Notes under the pieces: generated by a model
What the model saw: only the letters and a program-made list of their open reading frames with translations
What the model was told of the DNA's origin: nothing
Database searches by the model: none
Part shown: positions 48,656-57,604 of the stretch, in pieces
Numbering within the stretch: the first letter of the stretch is position 1
Layout of the letters: each line of letters starts with the position of its first letter
Position numbers and translations under genes: made by a program
Assembly: GCA_002101905.1 (NCBI GenBank)
Contig: LQPU01000009.1
Coordinates: 1 to 64,000 of the forward strand
Length of the DNA stretch: 64,000 bases
Direction: 5' to 3'
Source: Mycobacterium shimoidei
GTDB taxonomy: Bacteria > Actinomycetota > Actinomycetes > Mycobacteriales > Mycobacteriaceae

Positions 48656-49563
48656 GCGAATTCCGCTCGGGTTTCGTCTGTTTCGTCGGGCGTCCGAACA
48701 CCGGCAAGTCGACGCTGACCAATGCGCTGGTCGGGTCGAAAGTGGCGATCACCTCGAATCGGCCGCAGACCACGCGACACACCATTCGTGGCATCGTGCA
48801 TCGAGAGGATTTCCAGATCATCCTCGTCGACACACCAGGGTTGCACCGCCCTCGCACACTGCTCGGCAAGCGGCTCAACGATCTTGTCCGCGATACTTAC
48901 TCGCAGGTCGACGCCATCGGGTTGTGCATTCCCGCCGACGAGTCGATCGGCCCCGGGGACCGGTGGATTGTGCAGCAGATCCGGTCCATCGCGCCCAAGA
49001 CCACGCTGGTCGTCGTCGTCACCAAAATCGACAAGGTGTCCAAGGAGAAGCTGGCCGCGCAATTGGCCGCGGTCGGGGAGCTGGTCGGAATCCCCGAAGG
49101 CCGGCAAGCCGAGATCGTGCCGGTCTCAGCGGTGACCGGTGAGCAGATCGACGTGCTGATCGACGTGCTGGCCGCCGCGTTGCCGCCCGGCCCGGCGTAT
49201 TACCCCGACGGTGAGCTGACCGACGAACCCGAAGAGGTTCTGATGGCGGAGTTCATCCGCGAGGCAGCGCTGGAAGGGGTGCGCGACGAGTTGCCGCATT
49301 CGCTGGCGGTGGTGATCGAAGAGGTAGTGCCGCGCGAAGGCCGCGACGACCTGATAGACGTGCACGCGGTGCTCTACGTGGAGCGCGACAGCCAGAAAGG
49401 CATCGTGATCGGAAAGGGCGGTGCCCGATTACGCGAAGTGGGCACCGCCGCGCGCGCCCAGATCGAAAAGCTGCTCGGCACAAAGGTCTACCTGGACTTG
49501 CGGGTCAAAGTCGCCAAGAACTGGCAGCGCGACCCCAAACAGCTCGGCCGACTGGGCTTTTGA
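48652..49563 (+). CDS. era: ribosome-assembly GTPase Era
   Basis: Era binds the 3' end of 16S rRNA and acts in 30S maturation. The 303-residue protein has G1 G-R-P-N-T-G-K-S-T near residue 12, G3 D-T-P-G-L near 60, and G4 T-K-I-D near 123. A C-terminal KH domain with G-K-G-G-A-R-L-R-E near 255 completes it. With ybeY, phoH and the CNNM gene upstream, the region is an RNA/ribosome-maturation operon. It begins with GTG. Confidence 0.96.
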   Translation: MSEFRSGFVCFVGRPNTGKSTLTNALVGSKVAITSNRPQTTRHTIRGIVHREDFQIILVDTPGLHRPRTLLGKRLNDLVRDTYSQVDAIGLCIPADESIGPGDRWIVQQIRSIAPKTTLVVVVTKIDKVSKEKLAAQLAAVGELVGIPEGRQAEIVPVSAVTGEQIDVLIDVLAAALPPGPAYYPDGELTDEPEEVLMAEFIREAALEGVRDELPHSLAVVIEEVVPREGRDDLIDVHAVLYVERDSQKGIVIGKGGARLREVGTAARAQIEKLLGTKVYLDLRVKVAKNWQRDPKQLGRLGF

Positions 49564-49579
49564 GCGTGATAGTGAGGGT

Positions 49580-51037
49580 TTAGGTTCGCCCGCTCGATAC
49601 CGGGGGCGTATCGGTGCCGGCGTTCCACCACACCTCCGGTTGCTTGGCGGCCCAGCCGCCGACCGCCTCCAATTCGGCGGCCAGCGAAACCAGGAGCGGC
49701 TCACTGTTGGCCGGACCCATCAGCTGCACACCGATGGGCAGACCGTCCGAGGTGAATCCCGCGGGGATGTTGATCGACGGCCAGCCCAACAGATTCCACG
49801 GCCAGGTGACCGGGCACGCCGCGATCATGAGCCGGTCGGTACCCAAACCACTCAGGCGGTCGAACGCATGGACCGGCGGGGGCGGCTGAGCGGTGGTCGG
49901 TGCCAGCACAACGTCGACGATGCGGAAGATCGAGCCCACCCGGCGCTGGTCGGCGGCTTCGTGCGCGCGGGCGGCGCGCAGCACCGACTGTGAAAGCGCC
50001 CGTCCGATTCGCAGGTTGGACAGCGTGCGCGGGTCGAAATCGACGCCGTCGCCCAGCCGCTCGGCCCAGTCGAGTAGACCCGAGGTGGATCGCGACAGGA
50101 AGTTCCACGACAACCGCAGCCCGTAGTCGGGGTTACCGGCCACCACGTTGTGGCCGAGCAGCCGCAGCTGGTCGGCCACCGATTCCACCGCTGCCCGGAT
50201 CTCCGGGTGCAGCCGGGCCGGGAAGCCGGTGAAGGGGAACCGGGTTGACATCGCGATCCGCAGCGGACCCGGCGCGGTTCCGACGCAGTCGGACACGGTC
50301 ACCGGCGGCGGTTTGTGCAGATCGCCGTCGGCGCTGCCGGACACGGCATCCAACAGCAGCGCCGCGTCTTCGACAGTGCGGGCCAGGACCCCGTTGACGG
50401 TGATCCCGTTGAACGCTTCCGGCAGCGGCCAGGTCGAAATCCGACCGCGCTGCGGTTTGATGCCCACCAGATGAGTCCATGCCGCCGGAATGCGGACACT
50501 GCCGGCGCCGTCGGAGCCGATTGCCCCGGCGACCAGGCCGGCGGCCACGGCGGCTGCGCTACCGCCCGAGGATCCGCCCGGGGTGTGCTTGCGCGACCAC
50601 GGGTTGCGGGTGTGGCCGAACCCGGGCCCGCTTGTGAACGGCCATTGGCCCAGCTCACAGGTGTTGGTCTTGCCGACGATCACCGCGCCCGCGGCTTTGA
50701 GCCGGCGCACGACCTCGGAATCGGCGCTGGCCGGCCGGACGTGGCCCGACGTGCCGAACGCCGTCGGGACACCGGCGATGTCGACGTCGTCCTTGACCGC
50801 GATCGGGACGCCCAGCAGCGGGGCGTCGTCGCCGGCGGCACGGCGCCGGTCGGCCTCGGCGGCGTCGGCCAGCGCCGACTCGGTGAGCACCACCCGGAAC
50901 GCGTTCAACGTCGACTGGCTGGCATCGATGGCGTGCAATGAGCGGCGGACCAGCTCGTCGGAGGTCACCTCACCGTTGGCCAGCTGGTAGAGCTGCTCGG
51001 TCAGGGTCGGGAAGCGGGTGGCGGAAGAGTTACTCAT
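49580..51037 (-). CDS. amiA2: amidase AmiA2 (amidase-signature family)
   Basis: The 485-residue amidase has the Ser-cisSer-Lys triad: Lys in A-V-K-D-D near residue 83, G-G-S-S-G-G-S-A-A near 160, and the nucleophile Ser in D-G-A-G-S near 182. It corresponds to M. tuberculosis amiA2. It hydrolyses an amide or aryl ester; the physiological substrate is unknown. I chose the ATG at 51037 (an ATG 12 bases upstream is possible); longer frames run into recO. It is on the strand opposite to its neighbours and divergent from recO across 64 bases. Confidence 0.9.
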   Translation of the reverse strand: MSNSSATRFPTLTEQLYQLANGEVTSDELVRRSLHAIDASQSTLNAFRVVLTESALADAAEADRRRAAGDDAPLLGVPIAVKDDVDIAGVPTAFGTSGHVRPASADSEVVRRLKAAGAVIVGKTNTCELGQWPFTSGPGFGHTRNPWSRKHTPGGSSGGSAAAVAAGLVAGAIGSDGAGSVRIPAAWTHLVGIKPQRGRISTWPLPEAFNGITVNGVLARTVEDAALLLDAVSGSADGDLHKPPPVTVSDCVGTAPGPLRIAMSTRFPFTGFPARLHPEIRAAVESVADQLRLLGHNVVAGNPDYGLRLSWNFLSRSTSGLLDWAERLGDGVDFDPRTLSNLRIGRALSQSVLRAARAHEAADQRRVGSIFRIVDVVLAPTTAQPPPPVHAFDRLSGLGTDRLMIAACPVTWPWNLLGWPSINIPAGFTSDGLPIGVQLMGPANSEPLLVSLAAELEAVGGWAAKQPEVWWNAGTDTPPVSSGRT

Positions 51038-51101
51038 CAGTACGAACATTATCGGCGCGTGCGCGAGGGCGCCGTCGCAGCCCGGTGACAAACTGATATC
51101 T

Positions 51102-51929
51102 ATGCGGCTGTACCGGGACCGAGCGGTGGTGCTGCGCCAGCACAAGCTCGGCGAAGCCGACCGGATTGTCACCCTGCTCACCCGCGACCACGGACTGGTG
51201 CGCGCGGTGGCCAAGGGGGTGCGCCGCACCCGCAGCAGGTTCGGTGCGCGGCTGGAGCCGTTTGCGCATATCGACGTGCAGCTGCATCCCGGGCGCAACC
51301 TGGACGTCGTCACCCAGGTCGTTGCCCTGGATGCGTTCGCCACCGACATCGTCAGCGACTACGGCCGATACACCTGCGCATGCGCGATGCTGGAAACCGC
51401 CGAACGCCTCGCCGGTGAGGAGCGGGCCCCGGCCCCGGCCCTGCACCGGTTGACCGTCGGCGCGCTGCGAGCCGTGGCCGATGGCCAACGGCCCCGTGAG
51501 CTGCTGCTGGACGCCTACCTGCTGCGCGCCATGAGTATCGCCGGGTGGGCGCCGGCGTTGACCGAATGTGCCCGCTGCGCCACCCCCGGTCCGCATCGCG
51601 CGTTTCACATCGCCGCCGGCGGCAGCGTCTGCGCATACTGCCGCCCGGCCGGTTCCACCACACCGCCGCCCGGTGTGCTGGAGTTGATGTCCGCGCTGCA
51701 CGACGGCGACTGGGAGGCCGCCCAGGCCGCACCAGCGTCGTATCGCAGCCATGTCAGCGGTTTGGTCGCCGCACACCTGCAGTGGCATTTAGAGCGGCAG
51801 CTACGCACGTTGCCGCTGGTCGAGCGGGTCTATCGGGTTGATCAAAGCCTCGCCGACCGCAGGATCTCTCTGGTCGGGCCGGAGCTCAGGAAGAATACGG
51901 CCCATGGTGCGGAACCAGAAGCCGGCTGA
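51102..51929 (+). CDS. recO: DNA repair protein RecO
   Basis: RecO works with RecR to load RecA at single-stranded gaps and to anneal strands. The 275-residue protein has an N-terminal OB fold ([12 protein letters not shown], then [10 protein letters not shown]) and a helical domain. A C4 zinc site is visible as C-A-R-C near residue 159 and C-A-Y-C near 180. It starts with an ATG at 51102. It overlaps uppS by 26 bases, as expected for the conserved recO-uppS pair. Confidence 0.94.
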   Translation: MRLYRDRAVVLRQHKLGEADRIVTLLTRDHGLVRAVAKGVRRTRSRFGARLEPFAHIDVQLHPGRNLDVVTQVVALDAFATDIVSDYGRYTCACAMLETAERLAGEERAPAPALHRLTVGALRAVADGQRPRELLLDAYLLRAMSIAGWAPALTECARCATPGPHRAFHIAAGGSVCAYCRPAGSTTPPPGVLELMSALHDGDWEAAQAAPASYRSHVSGLVAAHLQWHLERQLRTLPLVERVYRVDQSLADRRISLVGPELRKNTAHGAEPEAG

Positions 51930-52785
51930 CTTCCCGCAACTGCCTCCGGCCCCCGATGACTACCCGACCTTCCCGGACACCTCCACCTGGCCCGTCGTCT
52001 TCCCAGAACTGCCGCCCTCGCCCGACGGGGGCCCGCGGCGACCGCCGCAGCACATCTCGAAAGCGGCGGCGCCGCGAATTCCCGCCGACCAGTTGCCTGT
52101 TCACGTGGCGATCGTGATGGACGGCAACGGCCGTTGGGCCACCGCGCGTGGACTTCCCCGAACCGAGGGGCACAAGATGGGCGAGTCGGTGGTAATCGAT
52201 ATCGCCTGTGGCGCAATCGAACTCGGCATCAAATGGCTCAGTCTTTACGCGTTCTCCACCGAGAACTGGAAACGCTCCGCCGAAGAGGTCCGGTTCTTGA
52301 TGGGATTCAACCGTGACGTGGTGCGACGCCGCAGGGAAAACCTCAGAGACATCGGCGTGCGGATCCGCTGGGTCGGATCGCGGCCGCGGTTGTGGCGCAG
52401 CGTCATCAAAGAGTTGGAAGTCGCCGAGGAGATGACCCGTCACAACAACGTCATCACCGTGAACTACTGCGTCAACTATGGCGGGCGAACCGAAATCGCC
52501 GAAGCGGCACGGCGAATCGCGCGTGAAGCAGCGGCAGGCAGGCTGAATCCGGAGCGGGTCACCGAGGCCACGGTTGCCAGTCGCCTGCAGCGCCCGGACA
52601 TTCCGGATGTGGACCTGCTGTTGCGCACTTCCGGTGAGAAGCGCTCCAGCAATTTCATGCTGTGGCAGGCGGCCTACGCCGAGTACGTCTTCACCGACAA
52701 GCTATGGCCGGACTATGACCGCCGCGACCTGTGGGCGGCGTGCGAGGAATATGCTTCTCGCCATCGACGATTCGGGACTGCGTGA
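51904..52785 (+). CDS. uppS: decaprenyl diphosphate synthase (cis-prenyltransferase, UppS)
   Basis: The enzyme adds isopentenyl units in cis to make decaprenyl diphosphate, the lipid carrier for peptidoglycan, arabinogalactan and LAM. The 293-residue protein (296 in M. tuberculosis Rv2361c) has M-D-G-N-G-R-W-A near residue 72 (catalytic Asp), F-S-T-E-N-W-K-R near 119, and [11 protein letters not shown] near 242. A proline-rich extension of about 55 residues precedes the core, as in other mycobacteria. Confidence 0.94.
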   Translation: MVRNQKPADFPQLPPAPDDYPTFPDTSTWPVVFPELPPSPDGGPRRPPQHISKAAAPRIPADQLPVHVAIVMDGNGRWATARGLPRTEGHKMGESVVIDIACGAIELGIKWLSLYAFSTENWKRSAEEVRFLMGFNRDVVRRRRENLRDIGVRIRWVGSRPRLWRSVIKELEVAEEMTRHNNVITVNYCVNYGGRTEIAEAARRIAREAAAGRLNPERVTEATVASRLQRPDIPDVDLLLRTSGEKRSSNFMLWQAAYAEYVFTDKLWPDYDRRDLWAACEEYASRHRRFGTA

Positions 52786-53201
52786 TGCCGTCGTTGCAGC
52801 AACGGTTGGCCTCGGTGCTCGGTGAGATCCTGCCCATCGAGGAAGAACCCGACGGCGCTTTGACGGTGCGCCACGACGGCACGTTCGCGTCCCTGCGGGT
52901 GGTGACCATCGTTGAGGACCTCGACCTCATCTCACTGACCCAGGTCCTGGCGTGGGATTTGCCGTTGAGCAAGAAGCTGCGCGACCAGGTAGCCGATCAA
53001 TCGCAGAACACGTTGTTGGGTTGGGTGGTACTCGTGGAGAAGAGCAGCGAGCCGGCGGCCAAGCGCAACTCCGGCAAAACGGTCGATGTGATGTTGCGCT
53101 ACAACTTCCCCGGTAGCGGCCTGACCGACGACGCGCTGCGCACCCTGGTGCTGATGGTGCTTGCCAAGGGCGCCGAAATCCGGCGTGCCCTAACGGCTTA
53201 G
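52785..53201 (+). CDS. conserved protein with a YbjN/type III-chaperone-like fold (Rv2360c-like)
   Basis: The 138-residue protein corresponds to M. tuberculosis Rv2360c. The run of alternating strands (E-P-D-G-A-L-T-V-R-H-D-G-T-F-A-S-L-R-V-V) followed by helices is like the YbjN/TY-Chap fold. This is only a pattern impression, and the function is unknown. It begins at the TGATG junction with uppS; a GTG three bases earlier is an alternative. It has no membrane segment. Confidence 0.65.
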   Translation: MPSLQQRLASVLGEILPIEEEPDGALTVRHDGTFASLRVVTIVEDLDLISLTQVLAWDLPLSKKLRDQVADQSQNTLLGWVVLVEKSSEPAAKRNSGKTVDVMLRYNFPGSGLTDDALRTLVLMVLAKGAEIRRALTA

Positions 53202-53209
53202 TTGTCGAG

Positions 53210-53231
53210 GTTTCGTCGAGGTTTCGTCGAG
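53210..53231 (+). repeat. two 11-bp direct repeats
   Basis: GTTTCGTCGAG occurs twice in a row (53210-53220 and 53221-53231), with a shorter related copy just before at 53201-53209. The second copy runs into the inverted repeat that starts at 53228. It may be replication slippage in non-coding DNA; no function is evident. Confidence 0.6.
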
Positions 53232-53284
53232 ATCGACGCTAGCGCGCGAAAGTGCGAGAACGAATCACGCCAGCGTCGATCTCG
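53228..53284. terminator. inverted repeat between convergent genes, candidate bidirectional terminator
   Basis: A perfect 13-bp inverted repeat, CGAGATCGACGCT (53228-53240) and AGCGTCGATCTCG (53272-53284), flanks a 31-base loop. It lies exactly between the ends of the Rv2360c-like gene (+) and zur (-). There is no U-tract, which is usual for mycobacterial hairpins, so termination is inferred from position. Confidence 0.5.
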
Positions 53285-53289
53285 GCGCG

Positions 53290-53682
53290 TCAAGCCCGGC
53301 ACTCCGAACAGGTCCCGAAGATTTCGATGGTGTGGCTGACGTCGGAAAATCCGTGCTCGGTGGCCACCTCCGCGGCCCACGCCTCGACCTCGTGGTCGCC
53401 GACCTCGATGGTCGACCCGCAGCTGCGGCACACCAAATGGTGGTGATGGTGCTCCGAACAGCGCCGGTAGACCGATTCGCCGGTGTCGGTGCGCAGTGTG
53501 TCGAGCAGACCGGCTGTCGCCATCGACTGCAGCGTCCGGTACACGGTGGTCAGGCCGATGTTCTCGCCGCGCCGGCGTAACTCCTCGTGCAACTCCTGCG
53601 CCGACCGGAAGTCGTCGAGGCTGTCCAGCAGCGTCGAGATCGCTGCGCGCTGCCGGGTGGCGCGCACACTGGCGCCCGTCAT
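53290..53682 (-). CDS. zur: zinc uptake regulator Zur (FurB)
   Basis: Zur is a Fur-family repressor that senses zinc. The 130-residue protein has the winged helix with N-I-G-L-T-T-V-Y-R-T-L near residue 41, the H-H-H-H-H-L-V-C-R-S-C-G zinc region near 78-89 and the second structural pair C-S-E-C near the C-terminus. It is co-translated with the ArsR/SmtB-type regulator upstream (ATGA overlap). In M. tuberculosis SmtB represses this pair when zinc is low. Confidence 0.94.
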   Translation of the reverse strand: MTGASVRATRQRAAISTLLDSLDDFRSAQELHEELRRRGENIGLTTVYRTLQSMATAGLLDTLRTDTGESVYRRCSEHHHHHLVCRSCGSTIEVGDHEVEAWAAEVATEHGFSDVSHTIEIFGTCSECRA

Positions 53683-54056
53683 CGGTGGCCCTCACCGGCG
53701 TGGGCCACCGCGTCGATCACGATGTGGGCCAGGTGATGATCGGCCAGCCGGTAGAGCACCTCGCGGCCGGACCGTTCGCCCGAGACGACCCCCGCCGCCT
53801 TGAGGATCTTCAAATGCTGGCTGACCAGTGGCTGCGGCACCCCTAAGGCGTCTACCAGCTCGTGCACGCAACGCTGCGACTCGCGCAGCTGCAGCACGAT
53901 CGCGATCCGCACCGGCGCGGCCAGCGCGCGGAGCAGCTCGCCCGCGGCGTCGAGAATCTCCCGCGGCGGTGGTGGCGGGAGTTCCCCGGAATCGCCGTGC
54001 TGATGGCTTTCAACGAGCTCGTCGCCGTCGGCTGCCGTGGAGGTCGGATGGGACAT
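53679..54056 (-). CDS. smtB: ArsR/SmtB-family zinc-responsive repressor
   Basis: The 125-residue protein corresponds to M. tuberculosis Rv2358. It has the winged helix with R-A-L-A-A-P-V-R-I-A-I-V near residue 50, recognition helix Q-P-L-V-S-Q-H-L-K near 80, and the alpha-5 metal site D-H-H-L-A-H-I-V-I-D near 112. A His/Glu-containing N-terminus may add ligands. I chose the ATG at 54056; an in-frame GTG/ATG reading about 33 bases upstream would overlap the palindrome. It is divergent from glyS. Confidence 0.9.
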   Translation of the reverse strand: MSHPTSTAADGDELVESHQHGDSGELPPPPPREILDAAGELLRALAAPVRIAIVLQLRESQRCVHELVDALGVPQPLVSQHLKILKAAGVVSGERSGREVLYRLADHHLAHIVIDAVAHAGEGHR

Positions 54057-54071
54057 TTCGATTCCACTGTC

Positions 54072-54091
54072 ACATGCGTAATGACGCATGT
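54072..54091. promoter_or_regulatory. candidate SmtB operator upstream of smtB-zur
   Basis: ACATGCG (54072-54078) and CGCATGT (54085-54091) form a perfect 7-bp inverted repeat around TAATGA, starting 16 bases upstream of the smtB ATG. Size and position suit self-regulation by the ArsR-type repressor. Autoregulation of this pair is known in M. tuberculosis; binding at this exact site is inferred. Confidence 0.6.
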
Positions 54092-54176
54092 CAAAGACCG
54101 CACTCCCGGTCGCTACGATGACGGTTGCTCGTGATCCCCATCCGACTCCCCAGCCGAGACAGGAGAGCAACACCTC

Positions 54177-55559
54177 GTGGCGTCCGTCATCGACACCGTC
54201 GTCAACCTGGCCAAGCGGCGCGGGTTGGTCTATCCGTCCGGAGAGATCTACGGCGGCACCAAGTCGGCGTGGGACTACGGGCCGCTGGGGGTCGAACTCA
54301 AGGAGAACATCAAGCGGCAGTGGTGGCGCTCGGTGGTCACCTCCCGCGACGACGTCGTCGGCCTGGATTCGTCGATCATCCTGCCGCGGGAAGTGTGGGT
54401 CGCCTCGGGCCATGTCGAGGTATTCCACGACCCGCTCGTCGAGTCGCTGATCACACACAAGCGTTACCGCGCCGATCACCTCATCGAGGCCTACGAGGAA
54501 AAGCACGGGCATCCACCGCCCAACGGGTTGGCCGATATCCGTGACCCCGACACCGGCGAGCCGGGTCAATGGACCGAGCCGCGTGAATTCAACATGATGC
54601 TCAAGACTTACCTCGGGCCGATCGAGTCCGAGGAAGGCCTGCATTACCTGCGGCCGGAGACCGCGCAGGGCATCTTCGTGAACTTCGCCAACGTCGTCAC
54701 GACCGCTCGCCGCAAACCGCCGTTCGGTATCGCCCAGACCGGCAAGAGCTTTCGCAATGAAATCACGCCAGGCAACTTCATCTTCCGCACTCGCGAATTC
54801 GAGCAGATGGAAATGGAGTACTTCGTCGAGCCGTCGACAGCGCCCGAATGGCACCAGTATTGGATCGATACCCGGCTGCAGTGGTACGTCGACCTCGGCA
54901 TCGAGCGCGAAAACCTGCGACTGTTCGAGCACCCCAAAGAGAAGCTGTCGCACTATTCGGACCGCACAGTCGACATCGAGTACAAGTTCGGATTCCAAGG
55001 CAACCCGTGGGGCGAACTGGAAGGTGTGGCCAACCGCACCGATTTCGATCTGTCAACGCACTCAAAGCATTCCGGAGTCGACCTGTCCTTCTATGACCAG
55101 ACCACGGACACCCGTTACGTGCCGTATGTCATCGAGCCGGCAGCCGGGCTGACCCGCTCATTCATGGCGTTTTTGATCGACGCCTACGCCGAGGACGAAG
55201 CGCCAAACGCCAAGGGCGGGATGGACAAACGTACGGTGTTACGCCTGGATCCGCGGCTGGCGCCGGTGAAGGTCGCCGTGCTGCCGCTGTCCCGGCATGC
55301 CGACCTGAGCCCTAAAGCACGCGACCTGGCCGCTGAGTTACGCCAATGCTGGAACGTTGAGTTCGACGACGCCGGCGCCATCGGCCGGCGCTACCGCCGC
55401 CAGGACGAGATCGGCACTCCGTATTGCGTGACGATCGATTTCGAGACCCTTGACGACAATGCCGTCACAGTCCGCGAACGAGACGCCATGACGCAGGAGC
55501 GCATTCCCATCGACGGGGTCGCCGACTATTTGGCCAAGCGCCTCAAGCACTGCAAGTAG
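54177..55559 (+). CDS. glyS: glycyl-tRNA synthetase (class II, dimeric type)
   Basis: The enzyme charges tRNA-Gly. The 460-residue protein (463 in M. tuberculosis) has the N-terminal [15 protein letters not shown], class II motif 2 F-R-N-E-I-T-P near residue 189, motif 3 around A-A-G-L-T-R-S near 322, and the anticodon-binding domain from about 350 on. It begins with GTG after AGGAGAG. In M. tuberculosis several PPE, esx and plc genes separate glyS from the next gene; here they are adjacent. Confidence 0.95.
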   Translation: MASVIDTVVNLAKRRGLVYPSGEIYGGTKSAWDYGPLGVELKENIKRQWWRSVVTSRDDVVGLDSSIILPREVWVASGHVEVFHDPLVESLITHKRYRADHLIEAYEEKHGHPPPNGLADIRDPDTGEPGQWTEPREFNMMLKTYLGPIESEEGLHYLRPETAQGIFVNFANVVTTARRKPPFGIAQTGKSFRNEITPGNFIFRTREFEQMEMEYFVEPSTAPEWHQYWIDTRLQWYVDLGIERENLRLFEHPKEKLSHYSDRTVDIEYKFGFQGNPWGELEGVANRTDFDLSTHSKHSGVDLSFYDQTTDTRYVPYVIEPAAGLTRSFMAFLIDAYAEDEAPNAKGGMDKRTVLRLDPRLAPVKVAVLPLSRHADLSPKARDLAAELRQCWNVEFDDAGAIGRRYRRQDEIGTPYCVTIDFETLDDNAVTVRERDAMTQERIPIDGVADYLAKRLKHCK

Positions 55560-55566
55560 CGGCGGG

Positions 55567-57555
55567 TCAGAAGCGGCCGCCGCCGCCCATGAAGCCGCCG
55601 TCGCCGGCACCTGGCGAGCCGCCGTACGACGTGGGGCCCCAACCACCGCCCCAGCCGCCACCGAAACCGCCGCGCATCCCGCCGCTGAGCACGTTGCCGA
55701 TGATGATGCCGCCCAGCATCGCCCCCATGTCGTTGCCGCCGCCGTAGCGCCCGCTGAAGGCGCGCTGCATGGACTCGACATCCGCCTGGGCCAGCGACTG
55801 CGCCTGGGCGGCAAGCATCGCCGCGCTGTTGGCATGGCCGATCGCTTCGCCGACGTCGGTTGACCGCGTGTCGAGGGCGGTTTGCAATTGCCGGTTGGCC
55901 TCGGCCAGGCGCGTGCGGGCTTCCGGGCCGATGCTGCCGCGGCGGGTGTCGATGTAGTCGGACACCGCGCGGATCCGCGACTGGGCGGTGAACAACGCCT
56001 GCTCCAGCGTGCGGTTGAGGCGCTCGGCGGTGGCCTGCTCCTCGGCCAGCACGGCCAGCAGGCGGTCGAGGTCGGCGTCCGCCTCGGTCAGACGGGTGAA
56101 CGCGCCGAGCGGGTCGGCAGAACCGCGGCCCTGGGCGGCGTCGACGGCCTTGGCCGCCGCATCGCGCGCGGCGGCCAGTTCCCGGCTGTGATCGCTGCGC
56201 CCCTTGCCCAGCAGCGTGTTGGCCTGCTCGATGCCCGCGCGGACGTCGGCGATCAGTGCCGGCAGGGTGGCGACAGCGTGATGGATGTCGCTGGACGCAC
56301 TGTCCACGGCGTCCAGCAGCGCACGGGCCTGCCCCAGCGCCGACTCGGCGGCGCGTACCGCGTCCACCAGACGGCTGAGTTCCCCGCTGACCGGGCGGGC
56401 GGCCAGGTCGCGGGCACGGCCGATATTGCGATCGGCAAAAGCCAGCCGCTCCTTGGCCGTTGTCACGTTGCCGGACACCGACGTCAGCGCCGCGTCGTCG
56501 AATTCGTTGCGCAGCGCGGCCAACCGCTCCTCGGACGGCGAAATCCGCGCGGTGAGTTCGACGAACTGCTGAGTCAATTTGTCCACCCGCGACGGTGCAT
56601 TGATCACCAAGTCCCGCAGCTGGTCGAACGCCGCACGCTGGGCCTCGAGTTCACGATCGGCCCGCGCCGCCGACACGATCACACTGATGAGCAGCTCGCG
56701 CTGTTGCTGCGGAGTCTCCGGGACGGCGTCGTCAAGTCGCTGACGTACGTTAAAGGCTTGCGCAAGAGCAGCTTTCGCATTCTGTACCGCTCGCGTGAAG
56801 GGCTCGGTCCGCTGCTCGCCGAACTCCTCGACCGCCAGCGTCAGCTCGTTGGTGCTGGTGCGCACGGCGTTGTCGACGTCGACCACCTTCGAGCGCGACA
56901 AGCTGTCCAGGGCCTCGAGCGACAGCGCGGCCAGCGCGTCCGGGTCGGTGGGGTCGACGCGTCGGGCTGCGGCCAGCTCGGCGGCCCGGCGTCGCCGGCG
57001 CCGGTAGCGCATCACCAGCCACAAGCCCAGCAGCGCCGCCGCGATGACCCCCAAGGCAACCAGCAGCGGCGCCCACCCGGGCGAAGCCTGTGGCCGTGCC
57101 AAGCCGTTGGCCGCCGCCACAGCCGCGCCGCCGAAGTCCGAGCGGTGCAGCGCCGGCTCGATTTGGTTGTGTCGCAGGTCATCTACCTGACGCGAGGTGA
57201 TGCCCTTGACCGTCGACGGCACCAGGAAGGCGTACGCCCGGTCACCGGTGGCGACGGCAAGCAGCGCGTCGGCCGAGCCCAGGTCACTGGTGCGCCAGGT
57301 GGCCTGTGCCCAGTTGACGGCGGCTTGCCCGGCGAAGTTGTCGACGTACACCACCCATAACCGGATGTGACGGTCGGCGTAGAGCTTGTCGACGGCCGAC
57401 TCGACCGCGCCCCGATCCGAGGCGCTCAACGCGCCGGCGTTGTCGGTGACGTAGCCGCTGAGCCGCAACGGCGGCTCCGCGCCGGCACCAGGGGCCGCCA
57501 GCAGGGCGGCCCCCACCAAAGCCAGGAGAACGCCGAGTAGGCGGACAACGCGCAT
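55567..57555 (-). CDS. TPM-domain membrane protein with a Gly-rich tail (Rv2345-like)
   Basis: The 662-residue protein has a signal peptide (about 1-27) and an extracytoplasmic TPM domain (about 30-155, G-Y-V-T-D-N-A-G-A-L-S). One membrane segment follows near 160-185 with an Arg-rich cytoplasmic flank. A long helical, probably coiled-coil region spans about 190-590. It ends in a Gly-rich tail (residues 600-662) with G-G-G-W-G-G-G-W-G. The function is not known. The ATG at 57555 is preferred over an upstream TTG. It is convergent with glyS and divergent from dgt. Confidence 0.85.
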   Translation of the reverse strand: MRVVRLLGVLLALVGAALLAAPGAGAEPPLRLSGYVTDNAGALSASDRGAVESAVDKLYADRHIRLWVVYVDNFAGQAAVNWAQATWRTSDLGSADALLAVATGDRAYAFLVPSTVKGITSRQVDDLRHNQIEPALHRSDFGGAAVAAANGLARPQASPGWAPLLVALGVIAAALLGLWLVMRYRRRRRRAAELAAARRVDPTDPDALAALSLEALDSLSRSKVVDVDNAVRTSTNELTLAVEEFGEQRTEPFTRAVQNAKAALAQAFNVRQRLDDAVPETPQQQRELLISVIVSAARADRELEAQRAAFDQLRDLVINAPSRVDKLTQQFVELTARISPSEERLAALRNEFDDAALTSVSGNVTTAKERLAFADRNIGRARDLAARPVSGELSRLVDAVRAAESALGQARALLDAVDSASSDIHHAVATLPALIADVRAGIEQANTLLGKGRSDHSRELAAARDAAAKAVDAAQGRGSADPLGAFTRLTEADADLDRLLAVLAEEQATAERLNRTLEQALFTAQSRIRAVSDYIDTRRGSIGPEARTRLAEANRQLQTALDTRSTDVGEAIGHANSAAMLAAQAQSLAQADVESMQRAFSGRYGGGNDMGAMLGGIIIGNVLSGGMRGGFGGGWGGGWGPTSYGGSPGAGDGGFMGGGGRF

Positions 57556-57604
57556 GCTCGCCAATGTAATGCGCCTGGCGAAGGCCCTGGCAGACTGAGC
57601 GTCG

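Noticed and set aside
55882..57360. 492-residue open frame on the + strand
   Set aside because: It is antisense to the TPM-domain gene, whose signal peptide, domain and Gly-rich tail are convincing.
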